DNA of 64,000 nt, from assembly GCA_963697285.1 (NCBI GenBank), contig CAVONI010000011.1, positions 62,001 to 126,000 of the forward strand. The letters run 5' to 3'. Below are positions 35,574-44,080 of the stretch, piece after piece. Source of the DNA: JAEUQQ01 sp963697285 (GTDB lineage: Bacteria > Acidobacteriota > Vicinamibacteria > Vicinamibacterales > JAFNAJ01). Each line of letters begins with the position of its first letter. The stretch's first letter is position 1. The notes under the pieces were generated by a model. It saw only the letters and a list, made by a program, of their open reading frames with translations, did no database searches and had not been told where the DNA came from. A program made the translations under genes and the position numbers.

Positions 35574-36617
35574 ATGGCCCGCATCGGAGTCGTCCTCTCG
35601 CACCCGCCGTTCACGCGCGGCGGGCACCTCGTCCTGGCCGAGTCGCTGGTCGACGCCCTGCGCGCGCACGGTCACGACGCCGAGCTGATCTACACCCCGC
35701 AGAATCGTCACGGACGCCAGACCGCCGCCTATCTCGCGACCTGGCTCACCGACGTCGGCGAGAGCGACGGGCGGAAGATCGACCAGGTCATCAGCCTGCG
35801 CTTCCCGGCGTACGCGGTGCGGCACGAGCAGCACGTCTGCTGGCTGATGCACACGATGCGGGAGTACTACGACCTGTGGCCGCAGGTGTGCGCGGGCCTC
35901 GGACGCAAGGGACGATTCAAGGAAGGCATCCGTCGGAGGCTGATCCACGCGGCCGACAGGAGGCTCCTCTCGCCCAGCCGCATCAAGCGCCTGTTTGCGT
36001 TGTCGGCAACGGTCCAGGAACGGCTGTCGGCCACGCTCGGGCTGGCCAGCGAAGTGCTCCATCCGCCGCTCAGGCCTCGTCCCTACCGCTGCGACGGCTA
36101 CGGCGACACGTTCTTCGTGGTGTCGAGGTTGACGGCGCTCAAACGCGTGGATCTCCTGTTGCGGGCGCTCGTCGAGCCGGCCGCGCACGGCCTGCGCGTG
36201 ACCATCGCCGGCGACGGCGAGCAGTCGGCCGAGCTCCCGCGCCTCGCGAAGTGGCTCGGCGTCGACGATCGGGTCACCTTCCTGGGGCGTATCGACGACG
36301 AGACCTTGATCTCGCACTACGCGAACTGCCGCGCGGTCGTCTTCACGCCGTTGCGCGAGGACTACGGCTTCGTGGCGGCCGAGGCGTTCGCCTCGGCCAA
36401 GCCGGTCATCACGTGCAGTGACAGCGGGGGCCCGACCGAGGTCGTCGTGCACGAGGCGAACGGCCTGGTGGTTGCGCCCACGGCTGCGGCCATCGCGGCG
36501 GCGATGCGGCGCGTGGCCGACGACACGGGCCTGGCCGAGCGCTGGGGGATCGCAGGGCAGGCGGTGGCGTCGGCGTTGACCTGGGACCGTGCCGTGCAGC
36601 GCCTGCTGGTCGTGTAA
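35574..36617 (+). CDS. Glycosyltransferase family 4 (GT-B fold)
   Basis: This 347-residue enzyme has a shortened N-terminal domain (VVLSHPPFTRGGHLVLAESLVDALR) and a donor domain with FFVVSRLTALKRVDLLLRAL, IAGDGEQSAELPRLA and LGRIDDETLISHYANCRAVVFTP. The E-x7-E motif lies in LREDYGFVAAEAFASAKPVITCSDSGG. It is the last gene of the operon, 18 bases after the membrane protein. Its TAA stop lies inside the likely -10 box of ttcA. The sugar is unknown. Confidence 0.86.
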   Translation: MARIGVVLSHPPFTRGGHLVLAESLVDALRAHGHDAELIYTPQNRHGRQTAAYLATWLTDVGESDGRKIDQVISLRFPAYAVRHEQHVCWLMHTMREYYDLWPQVCAGLGRKGRFKEGIRRRLIHAADRRLLSPSRIKRLFALSATVQERLSATLGLASEVLHPPLRPRPYRCDGYGDTFFVVSRLTALKRVDLLLRALVEPAAHGLRVTIAGDGEQSAELPRLAKWLGVDDRVTFLGRIDDETLISHYANCRAVVFTPLREDYGFVAAEAFASAKPVITCSDSGGPTEVVVHEANGLVVAPTAAAIAAAMRRVADDTGLAERWGIAGQAVASALTWDRAVQRLLVV

Positions 36618-36620
36618 GAT
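36615..36620 (+). promoter_or_regulatory. -10 box TAAGAT overlapping a stop codon, before ttcA
   Basis: TAAGAT begins with the TAA stop of the glycosyltransferase gene (36615-36617) and lies 23 bases before GTG 36644. No strong -35 is seen. Confidence 0.35.
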
Positions 36621-36643
36621 CGGCCGACCAGACCCGAGACGCC

Positions 36644-37513
36644 GTGGCTTACCGTTCCCCCCTTGAAACCCGCATCGCTAAGAAGACGACCCGTGCGATC
36701 ACCGACTTCTCGATGATCGAGGACGGCGACCGGATCATGGTCGGCCTGTCGGGGGGCAAGGACAGCTGGGCCCTCATCCAGATCCTGGACGTCTTGCGCC
36801 AGCGGGCGCCTATCGATTTCTCGTTCGTGGCCGTCAATGTCGACTCGGGCTACGAGGGCTACCAGCACGCCGAACTCGCGCGCACCTGCAAGGAGCGTGG
36901 CTGGGAACTGCACATCGAGCACACATCGATCGGCAGCGTCATCGACGACAAGCTCGATGCGAGCGACACGCCGTGTTCGCTCTGCGCGCGGTTGCGCCGT
37001 GGCGTCCTGTACCGCCTGGCCGACCAGGTCGGCGCGACCAAGATTGCGCTCGGCCACCACCAGGACGACTTCATCGAGACGTTGTTGCTGAACCTGTTCT
37101 TTGCCGGCGCGCTGAAGGCGATGCCCGCGAAACTCGTGTCTGACGATGGGCGTCACGTCGTGATTCGCCCGCTGGCGTACGTCAGCGAGAGCGAGGCGCG
37201 CGCGTACACCAGGGACATGGGGCTGCCGATCATCGGCTGCTGTTGCCCGGCCTGCGGTGACCTGAGCCTGCAGCGCCAGCGCGTGAAACGGCTCATCCTC
37301 GACCTCGAGCGCGAGCACGAGGGTGTGAAGCACTCGATGCTCACGGCGTTGACGAACGTCGTCCCGAGTCACCTCCTGGATCGACGCCTGAACCCGCCGG
37401 CGGCGCTGCGCGCGCGTGTCGGCGATCACCCCGCGCCGGAGCCCGAGTCGTCGCGCCCCGGTGAGGCGGTCGCTCCGGTGCGCCTGTATCGCGCCACGCC
37501 GACGGTGCAGTAG
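36644..37513 (+). CDS. ttcA: tRNA 2-thiocytidine biosynthesis protein TtcA-like
   Basis: This 289-residue N-type PP-loop ATPase has the adenylation motif LSGGKDSWAL and cysteine motif CSLCARLRRGVLY (CxxC), as in TtcA, with further Cys residues in GCCCPACGD. TtcA uses an iron-sulphur cluster to thiolate cytidine 32 of tRNA. HHQDDFIETLLLNLFFAG is another strongly conserved block. The last 50 residues are Pro/Arg-rich and variable. GTG 36644 is the natural start. It is followed four bases later by dtd. Confidence 0.9.
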   Translation: MAYRSPLETRIAKKTTRAITDFSMIEDGDRIMVGLSGGKDSWALIQILDVLRQRAPIDFSFVAVNVDSGYEGYQHAELARTCKERGWELHIEHTSIGSVIDDKLDASDTPCSLCARLRRGVLYRLADQVGATKIALGHHQDDFIETLLLNLFFAGALKAMPAKLVSDDGRHVVIRPLAYVSESEARAYTRDMGLPIIGCCCPACGDLSLQRQRVKRLILDLEREHEGVKHSMLTALTNVVPSHLLDRRLNPPAALRARVGDHPAPEPESSRPGEAVAPVRLYRATPTVQ

Positions 37514-37517
37514 CCAC

Positions 37518-37967
37518 ATGCGCGCCGTGGTCCAGCGCGTCGCCGAGGCGCACGTGGTCGTCGACGGGCGCGAGGTGGGCCGGATTGGCGCGGGGTACGT
37601 CGTCCTGCTCGGCGTCGGGCGCGACGACGGGCCCGCCGACGTCGTCGCGATGAGCGCGAAGATCGCCGAATTGCGTGTGTTCGAGGACGGTGACGGCAAG
37701 ATGAATCGCGCGCTCGCCGACTCGGGCGGGAGCGTGCTGCTGGTGTCGCAGTTCACCCTGTTCGGCGACGTCCGCAAGGGGCGCCGGCCCTCGTTCATCG
37801 ATGCGGCCCCACCGGAACTGGCACGTGCGCTCTACGAGGACGTGGCGCGTGCGCTCCGCGAGCGGGGGATCACGACCTTGACGGGGGTGTTCCAGGCCGA
37901 CATGCGCGTGCATCTGGTGAACGACGGGCCGGTGACCATCCTGATCGACACGAGAAAGACGTTCTGA
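37518..37967 (+). CDS. dtd: D-aminoacyl-tRNA deacylase
   Basis: This 149-residue DTD enzyme removes D-amino acids mischarged to tRNA. The signature motifs SQFTLFGD (catalytic) and NDGPVTI, with the Gly-cisPro pair that enforces chirality, are both present, and the length is that of the family. It starts four bases after ttcA and lies two bases before the next gene, so the three are probably co-transcribed. It acts in the cytosol. Confidence 0.95.
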   Translation: MRAVVQRVAEAHVVVDGREVGRIGAGYVVLLGVGRDDGPADVVAMSAKIAELRVFEDGDGKMNRALADSGGSVLLVSQFTLFGDVRKGRRPSFIDAAPPELARALYEDVARALRERGITTLTGVFQADMRVHLVNDGPVTILIDTRKTF

Positions 37968-37969
37968 CC

Positions 37970-38827
37970 ATGACGTGGCGAGCTTCCATGCACGTGCGGG
38001 TTGTTGTGCTGTTGATGGCGGCGGGGTGTACGACCGCGGCGTGGGCGCAGCAACGGCCGCTCGTGACCGAGGATCCCGAGGTCATCGGCGCCGGGCGGAT
38101 CCTCGTGGAGGTGGGTCTCGACTACGGCCGGGAGGTCGAGTTCCCGGCCTCGGGCCTGGTGGGGAACCTGCTGCGCGTTCCCCTCGTTGGCGTCAGCGTC
38201 GGTCTCAGCAGCATCGCCGAGTTCCAGATTGACAGCGGCTACAACCGGTTGTCGGTCACCGATCGCATCGACGCGCCGCTGTCGGACGTCGTGACGCTCG
38301 ACGGCGACTCCACGTCGGCCGTCGAGGACATCGTCCTGGCCACCAAGATCCGCCTGGTGGGGGAGTCGGGGGGACGGCCGGCGATCGGGGTCCGCTTTGC
38401 GACGAAGTTGCCCAATGCGAGCAACGAGAGCGGCCTCGGCCTCGACACGACCGACTTCACGGCCAGCCTGCTGGTCGGCAAAACCGTCGAGCGCATCCGG
38501 ATCGTCGGGAACCTGGGGCTCGGCATCCTTGGCAACCCGGTGCGCGGCGACGCACAGAACGACGTGCTCACCTACGGCCTGTCGCTGGCGCGCGCGTTCA
38601 CCGACCACGCCGAGTTCGTGGGCGAGGTGAACGGGCGCGTGCACACGGCCTCGACCGATCCGCCGCCCGGCACCGAGTCTCGAGGGCAGTTCCGCTTCGG
38701 GGCGCGATACACGATGGGAGCCGGCCGCGTCGATGGTGCCCTCATCGTGGGCCTGACGCCGAGGGATCCCAGCGTCGGCCTGGCGGTGGGCTACACCCAC
38801 GTCTTCGACGCCTTCCGCCTTCCGTAG
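37970..38827 (+). CDS. Outer-membrane beta-barrel, transporter-like
   Basis: This 285-residue precursor has a signal peptide ending TTAAWAQ, then QRPLVTEDPEVIGAGRILVEVGLDY, a strand pattern seen in MetA-pathway phenol-degradation-type and alginate-export-type barrels. Regular amphipathic strands fill the rest, ending VFDAFRLP without a terminal Phe. A barrel porin is likely; the cargo is unknown. A downstream ATG at 37988 gives a more usual signal-peptide length. Confidence 0.65.
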   Translation: MTWRASMHVRVVVLLMAAGCTTAAWAQQRPLVTEDPEVIGAGRILVEVGLDYGREVEFPASGLVGNLLRVPLVGVSVGLSSIAEFQIDSGYNRLSVTDRIDAPLSDVVTLDGDSTSAVEDIVLATKIRLVGESGGRPAIGVRFATKLPNASNESGLGLDTTDFTASLLVGKTVERIRIVGNLGLGILGNPVRGDAQNDVLTYGLSLARAFTDHAEFVGEVNGRVHTASTDPPPGTESRGQFRFGARYTMGAGRVDGALIVGLTPRDPSVGLAVGYTHVFDAFRLP

Positions 38828-38837
38828 GGCACCTGTC

Positions 38838-39629
38838 ATGCGCGTCGTCAAAGCTCACGCCTACGGCAACGACTTCCTCTACGTTCGTCACGCCGACGCG
38901 GGCGGCGCCGACCCGGTCCCGCTGGCGCGGGCGATGTGTCACCGCCACACCGGCATTGGCGCAGACGGCCTCATCCTCTTCGACGAGCAGCCCGACGGGG
39001 CCACGATGCGGCTGATCAACTCCGATGGCAGCCATTCCGAAGTGTCGGGCAACGGCGTGCGTGGCCTGGGCGCGCTCCTCGCGTTCGAACGCGGCCTCAC
39101 GAGCGGCGAGCTGCGTGTCAGGACCGAGGCGGGCGAGAAGGTGCTCGAGTTGAAGGCGGCCGAGTGCGGCTACCGCTTCCTGTTCAGGGCTGACATGGGG
39201 CAGGTGCGCGACATGCGCGACGTGGCGCTCGAGGTGCCCGGCGTCGGCCACGTGCACGCCGTGCGGCTCGACATCGGCAATCCCCAGTGCGTCGCCATCG
39301 TCGCCGCGCTCGATCCGCTGACCCTCCCGGCGCTCGGACCGGCCCTGCAGCACCATCCGGAGTTTCCCGAGGGCGTCAACGTCGAGATCGCCCAGGTAGA
39401 CGCGCGGGATCGCGTGCGGATCCTGATCTGGGAGCGGGGCTGCGGGCCGACGTTGTCGTCGGGCACCGGCTCGTGTGCGTCGGCGCTGGCTGCCCGCCAC
39501 CGCGGTCTCGTGGACGACGACGTCGAGGTCATCGCACCCGGGGGAAGCCAGCGCGTGGTGATGCGCGACGACCGCGTCTTCCTCACCGGCTGGGCCGAAG
39601 TCGTGGCCGAGGCCAGGTGGATTCCCTGA
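38838..39629 (+). CDS. dapF: Diaminopimelate epimerase family protein with Ser replacing both catalytic Cys
   Basis: This 263-residue protein has the two-domain DapF fold: HAYGNDFLYV, HRHTGIGADG, NSDGSHSEVSGNGVRG, GNPQCV, NVEIAQV and WERGCGPTLSSGTGSCAS. In known DapF enzymes the general acid/base pair is Cys in the motifs CGNG and CG(T/S)G. Here both are Ser (Ser70, codon TCG at 39045, and Ser208, codon TCG at 39459). Each change from TGC or TGT needs two substitutions, so a sequence error is unlikely. It may be a variant epimerase or act on a different substrate. It precedes an SLC13 transporter with one base between. Confidence 0.8.
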   Translation: MRVVKAHAYGNDFLYVRHADAGGADPVPLARAMCHRHTGIGADGLILFDEQPDGATMRLINSDGSHSEVSGNGVRGLGALLAFERGLTSGELRVRTEAGEKVLELKAAECGYRFLFRADMGQVRDMRDVALEVPGVGHVHAVRLDIGNPQCVAIVAALDPLTLPALGPALQHHPEFPEGVNVEIAQVDARDRVRILIWERGCGPTLSSGTGSCASALAARHRGLVDDDVEVIAPGGSQRVVMRDDRVFLTGWAEVVAEARWIP

Positions 39630-39630
39630 G

Positions 39631-41181
39631 ATGCGCACACTCCAGGGAGCCGTAGAAGCCGTCGAGGCGTATTCGCCCGCCGAGGAGCAGTTCAACCGGC
39701 GCCGCCGCACCGTCGGGCTCGTCGTGGCGCCGCTCGTCTTCCTGCTGTTGCTCGCCGTGCCGATGCGGGACGTGTCGTGGCAGGCCCACCGGATGGCAGC
39801 GGTCATGCTGCTGGTGATCGTGCTGTGGATCACCGAGGCGCTGCCGATGGCCGTCGTGGCGCTCCTCGGGCCCATCCTCGCCATCCTCCTGCAGGTCGCC
39901 AGGCCCAGGGCGGCCCTGGCCTCGTTCGCCGATCCGATCATCTTCCTGTTCATCGGCTCGTTCATGCTGGCCGAGGCGATGTTCGTGCACGGCGTGGATC
40001 GGCGGATTGCCTACACCGCGCTCTCGCACCGGTTCATCGGACGCAGCGGGGCACGGGTCATGATCGTCTACGGGGGCGCCACGATGGCGCTGTCGATGTG
40101 GGTCAGCAACACCGCGACCACCGCGATGATGTTCCCGATCGGCCTCGCCCTCGTCGCGCACATCGCCAGGGGGCGCGTCGCACGGGGCGCAGACGTGCGG
40201 CGGTTCGCGACGGCGGTGATGCTGATCACCTCGTTTGCGGCGTCGGTCGGCGGCCTCGCGACACCCGTTGGCACGCCGCCGAACCTGATCGGCATCGGGC
40301 TCATCGAGCGGATCCACGGCGTGCACATCGGCTTCTTCCGGTGGATGGCTCTCGGCGTGCCGCTGGCGATCGTGCTGTTCGCGTTCATCGCGGTCCTCTT
40401 CTGGCTGACGTCGGCACGTCGCGTGGATGCGGGCGAGGGCAGCGCGCGGCTCGTGCACGACGAACTCACCAAGCTCGGGCCCGTCTCGGCGGGGCAGCGC
40501 AACGTGCTGGTGGCGTTCAGCCTGACGGTGGTGCTCTGGACACTGCCCGGGGCGCTCGCCATCGTCGCGTTGCTCGTGCCCGCGTGGGCGCCCCGACTGT
40601 CGGGCTTCACGACCGCCTACGTCGAGACCGTCCCTGAGGGTGTCGCCGCGATGGTCGGCGCCCTGACGCTCTTCGTGCTCCCGGTGAGTTGGCGCAGCCG
40701 CAAGTTCACGCTCGGCTGGGACGAGGCCGTGCGAATCGACTGGGGCATCGTGCTGTTGTACGGAGGCGGCCTGGCGCTGGGCGAACTGGCCTTCAGCACG
40801 GGGCTCGCCACGGTCGTCGGCGATGGCCTGACGTCGTGGCTGCCGTCGCAGACGCCCATTGCGCTGACGGCGCTGTTCACCGGGTTGGCGATCACCTTGT
40901 CTGAGGTGACGTCGAACACCGCGGCGGCCAACATGATCGTGCCGGTGGCCATCGCGGTCGCCACCTCGGCGGGCGTCAACCCGATCCTGCCGGCGCTGGG
41001 CGCGACGTTCGGCGCCAGCCTGGGCTCGATGATGCCGATTTCGACGGCACCCAATGCCATCGTGTACTCGAGCGGCTACGTGCCCATCTCGTCGATGATG
41101 AAGTACGGCCTGGCGCTCGACATCGCCGGCTTCGTCGCGATCGTGGCCGTCCTCGGCCTGATCGGGCCCATGCTCTTCTGA
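39631..41181 (+). CDS. SLC13 (DASS) family anion/sodium symporter
   Basis: This 516-residue inner-membrane transporter has about twelve membrane segments and the two Ser-Asn-Thr motifs of the divalent anion/Na+ symporter family: SMWVSNTATTAMMFPI and SEVTSNTAAANMIVP. TPVGTPPNLIGIG is another family block. Substrates of relatives are citrate, succinate, other dicarboxylates or sulphate. It directly follows the DapF-like gene, so they may share a transcript, though a functional link is not established. Confidence 0.9.
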   Translation: MRTLQGAVEAVEAYSPAEEQFNRRRRTVGLVVAPLVFLLLLAVPMRDVSWQAHRMAAVMLLVIVLWITEALPMAVVALLGPILAILLQVARPRAALASFADPIIFLFIGSFMLAEAMFVHGVDRRIAYTALSHRFIGRSGARVMIVYGGATMALSMWVSNTATTAMMFPIGLALVAHIARGRVARGADVRRFATAVMLITSFAASVGGLATPVGTPPNLIGIGLIERIHGVHIGFFRWMALGVPLAIVLFAFIAVLFWLTSARRVDAGEGSARLVHDELTKLGPVSAGQRNVLVAFSLTVVLWTLPGALAIVALLVPAWAPRLSGFTTAYVETVPEGVAAMVGALTLFVLPVSWRSRKFTLGWDEAVRIDWGIVLLYGGGLALGELAFSTGLATVVGDGLTSWLPSQTPIALTALFTGLAITLSEVTSNTAAANMIVPVAIAVATSAGVNPILPALGATFGASLGSMMPISTAPNAIVYSSGYVPISSMMKYGLALDIAGFVAIVAVLGLIGPMLF

Positions 41182-41277
41182 CGGCGTTTTCTGCCGCGCA
41201 CAATCACTCCGGGAGTGACTTGTCGGCGCCGACTCCGCGCGTTGACAGGGACTCCGGCCGTTGTCGGCGATCCGGCC

Positions 41278-41880
41278 CTAGCCGCGCGTGCGGCGAGCAG
41301 GACGGCGCGTATTGCGCGACTCGATGGCGGCATCGATTTCGCTACGGGCCTTGGCCAGCAGCTCGTGAAGTGGCTTCAGGAGCGCCGCTGCCGCATCGTC
41401 ATCGCCGGCGTCGAGCAAGGGGCGCGCTTCGGCGAGTGCCGTGGTCACCTTCGCGCTCGATGCGCGGCCGCTCGTGAGCCACTTGCGGGCGACCTTGGCC
41501 GCCTCGGCCTCATCGAGCCGGGCGTCGAGCGACCGTCGAGCCGTGTCGATGTCGGCGAGTTGCTGCTCGACCTGGCTCCGTACGCGGACGCGTTCTTCGG
41601 CGGCGACGCGGGCCGCCACGAGCGCCCGCTCGCGGGCGTCGAGGGCGTAGTTGAGGGCGAGCTTGTAGTCGCGCTCGCCGACGGCGGTGGTCGCACGCGA
41701 CAGGGCAGCCGAGGCCGCCTCGAATTCCTCGCTGGCGTACCGTGGCGCGCCCGCCGCGCGGGCGGTGTCGAGGGCGCCCTCAGCCTGGTGGAGTTCCTTG
41801 TCGGGCGGCGACGTACACCCGAGGGCGGCGGCAACGACGAGGACTGCGGCGGCGACGAACAGGCGCCTGCTGGGCGTCAT
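41278..41880 (-). CDS. Lipoprotein with DUF4398-like helical domain
   Basis: This 200-residue precursor has a signal sequence ending AAALGC, a good lipobox (cleavage before Cys22). The rest is almost entirely charged amphipathic helix with Ala-rich heptads (AEGALDTARAAGAP, YKLALNYALDARERAL, VRVRSQVEQQLADIDTARRSLDARL), as in DUF4398/OmpA-associated periplasmic proteins. It is probably anchored in the outer membrane and forms a coiled coil. A TATACT box (41895-41890) lies nine bases before ATG 41880, suggesting a leaderless transcript. Confidence 0.8.
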   Translation of the reverse strand: MTPSRRLFVAAAVLVVAAALGCTSPPDKELHQAEGALDTARAAGAPRYASEEFEAASAALSRATTAVGERDYKLALNYALDARERALVAARVAAEERVRVRSQVEQQLADIDTARRSLDARLDEAEAAKVARKWLTSGRASSAKVTTALAEARPLLDAGDDDAAAALLKPLHELLAKARSEIDAAIESRNTRRPARRTRG

Positions 41881-41948
41881 GACGAGTGCAGTATACCCTC
41901 CGCGTCGCGCGGGTGCGGGGGCCGAGACGACGGGAGCGTGTACGTACC

Positions 41949-42653
41949 ATGACGAGTTCAGGCGGCGAGCGGGGCCTGCGCCAGTTGTCGATGCACGACC
42001 GGCCGCGCGAGAAGCTCGCGCGGATGGGTGCGGCGGCTCTGGGCGACAACGAATTGGTCGCGATCGTCATCGGGGCGGGATGCCGTGACGGCAGCGCGAT
42101 TGACGTGGCGAACCACGTGCTGGCGTCGGTTGGAGGGCCTCGGGGCCTGACGCGGGTGTCGGCCGCGGAACTGCAGGGGTTGCGCGGCATCGGCCGCGCG
42201 CGCGCCGCGCAGTTGCTGGCGGCGTCTGAGCTGGGACGTCGCACGCTGTTGCGTTCGGGGGGGCCGCGTGAGCGGTTCACGAGCCCGGCGGCGATCGCGG
42301 CGTACCTGATGCCGCACTTCAGCGCGCGCAACGTCGAGCACTTCGGGCTGGCGGCGCTCGACGCGCAGCGCCGCCTGATCAAGACGGCGCTGCTGACAGT
42401 GGGGACGCTGGACTGCAGCGTGATCCACCCGCGCGAGGTGTTTCACGAGGCGATCGCGAGCCGCGCATCAGGGGTCGTGCTCTTTCACAATCACCCGTCA
42501 GGTGATCCGTCGCCGAGCCACGACGATGCCGAGTTGACGTGGCGAATGGTGGCGGCCGGCCGCGTGGTCGGCATCGAGGTGCTCGATCACCTGGTGCTGG
42601 CCGACGCCAGCTACTACAGCTTTCTCGAGGCCAGCCGCCTCGAGCCGCCGTGA
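41949..42653 (+). CDS. radC: DNA repair protein RadC family (JAB1/MPN-like)
   Basis: This 234-residue protein has an N-terminal helix-hairpin-helix-like part (ELQGLRGIGRARAAQLLAASELGRR) and the JAMM metalloprotease-like motif HNHPSGDPSPSHDD. An upstream glutamate in REVFHEAIA completes the pattern. RadC proteins are widespread; their biochemical role in repair is still disputed. The gene diverges from the DUF4398 lipoprotein gene across 68 bases. TATACC (41892-41897) is a weak -10 candidate. Confidence 0.9.
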   Translation: MTSSGGERGLRQLSMHDRPREKLARMGAAALGDNELVAIVIGAGCRDGSAIDVANHVLASVGGPRGLTRVSAAELQGLRGIGRARAAQLLAASELGRRTLLRSGGPRERFTSPAAIAAYLMPHFSARNVEHFGLAALDAQRRLIKTALLTVGTLDCSVIHPREVFHEAIASRASGVVLFHNHPSGDPSPSHDDAELTWRMVAAGRVVGIEVLDHLVLADASYYSFLEASRLEPP

Positions 42654-42674
42654 GGGTGGCAGGGGGACGGTGAC

Positions 42675-44080
42675 GTGAGCAGGATTCTCTACTTCGACGG
42701 ATTCTCGGGAGCGTCGGGCGACATGGTGCTTGGCGCACTGGTCGATGCGGGCGTGCCGATCGAGGTCCTCCGGCAGGCGCTCGGAAGCCTGGCGCTCGAA
42801 GGCGTGACGCTCGAAGCCGAACGCGTGATGCGCGCTGGCGTGTCGGCCACGAAGTGCCACGTGCTGGTGCACGGCACGCGCCCTGACGCCGGGCCCGAGC
42901 GGGCGGATGCCGTTGGCGAAGGCGCCGCGCCGGCTGGCGACGCGCATGACACCCGTCACGAGGATCGGCACACACACGCTCACGGGCATGGCCACTCCAC
43001 GATCATGGACACGTCGGCCACTCCCACGAGCATGGCCACTCCCACGAGCACCGACACGCCCACCGTCATGAACACGACCACGCCAGGGGACCTGCCCACG
43101 ACCATGGGCATCGGTCGCTTGCCGACATCGCGGCGCTGATCGGGAGGTCGGCGCTGTCGGAGGCGGCGCAGGCGACGGCCATCTCGTGGATGACGCGTCT
43201 GGCCGAGGCCGAGGCCGCGATCCACGCCATGCCGGTCGAGAAGGTCCACCTCCACGAGGTCGGGGCCATCGACGCCATCGTGGATGTCGTGGGTGCCGTG
43301 TGTGCGCTCGAGCACCTGGGGGCCGACCGGGTCGTCTGCGCCCCGCTCAATGTGGGTGGCGGCACGGTGAGGTGCGCGCACGGGGTGTTTCCCGTGCCGG
43401 CCCCGGCCACGGTGCGCCTGCTCACCGGCGTGCCGACATTCAGTGCCGGTCCGCGCGTCGAGTTGCTCACGCCGACCGGAGCCTTGATCCTCACGGGCGC
43501 CGCCAGCGAGTTCGGCGCGCAGCCGCCCATGCGTGTCACCGCGGTCGGGTACGGCGCCGGCGACCGCGATTTCGCCGATCGTCCCAACGTGCTGCGCGTG
43601 CTGGTGGGCGATTCTGGCCCGGTCGAAGCCGAGCCGCTTGTCATCGTGGAGTGCGAGATCGACGACATGTCGCCGCAGGTGTTCGGCGACGTCATGGATC
43701 GTCTCTTCGAGGCCGGCGCGGCCGACGTGTTCTTCTCGCCGGTGCAGATGAAGAAGAATCGCCCGGGGACGCTCGTCACGGTGCTGGTCGGGCCGCAGCG
43801 CCGCGACGCGGTCGTCGGGCTGCTGTTCGCCGAGACGACGACGCTCGGGGTGCGTTACCATGAGGTTCGCCGCGAGTGTCTCGACCGGGAGCACCGCGCC
43901 GTATCGACGCCCTACGGTGAGGTGCGCATGAAACTGGGGCGGCGCCACGGGCTCCTGCTGAATGCGGCCCCGGAATTCGACGACTGTCGGCGCCTCTCGC
44001 GTGAACGCGGCGTTCCGGTCAAGGACATCCAGGCGGCAGCAGTGCGCGCCTGGCTGGATCTGTCTTCCGCCTCGCACTGA
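42675..44080 (+). CDS. larC: Nickel-pincer cofactor biosynthesis protein LarC; frameshifted near 43000
   Basis: LarC inserts nickel into the pincer nucleotide cofactor of lactate racemase and relatives. The N-terminus (ILYFDGFSGASGDMVLGALVDAG) and C-terminal half (HLHEVGAIDAIVDVVGA, GRGTVR-like ...GGGTVRCAHG, ECEIDDMSPQVFG, KKNRPG) match the family. Between them is a His-rich metal-binding stretch. The frame breaks there at about 43000. Adding one C (tcc to tccc) gives a continuous protein of about 468 residues whose linker reads HGHGHSHDHGHVGHSHEHGH and more. larB and larE are not in the window. It touches metG by one base. Confidence 0.85.

Noticed and set aside
42960..43140. Programmed -1 frameshift site in larC
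   Set aside because: There is no X-XXY-YYZ slippery heptamer at the junction, and five similar indels elsewhere make a sequence error more likely. Kept as a finding only for checking.
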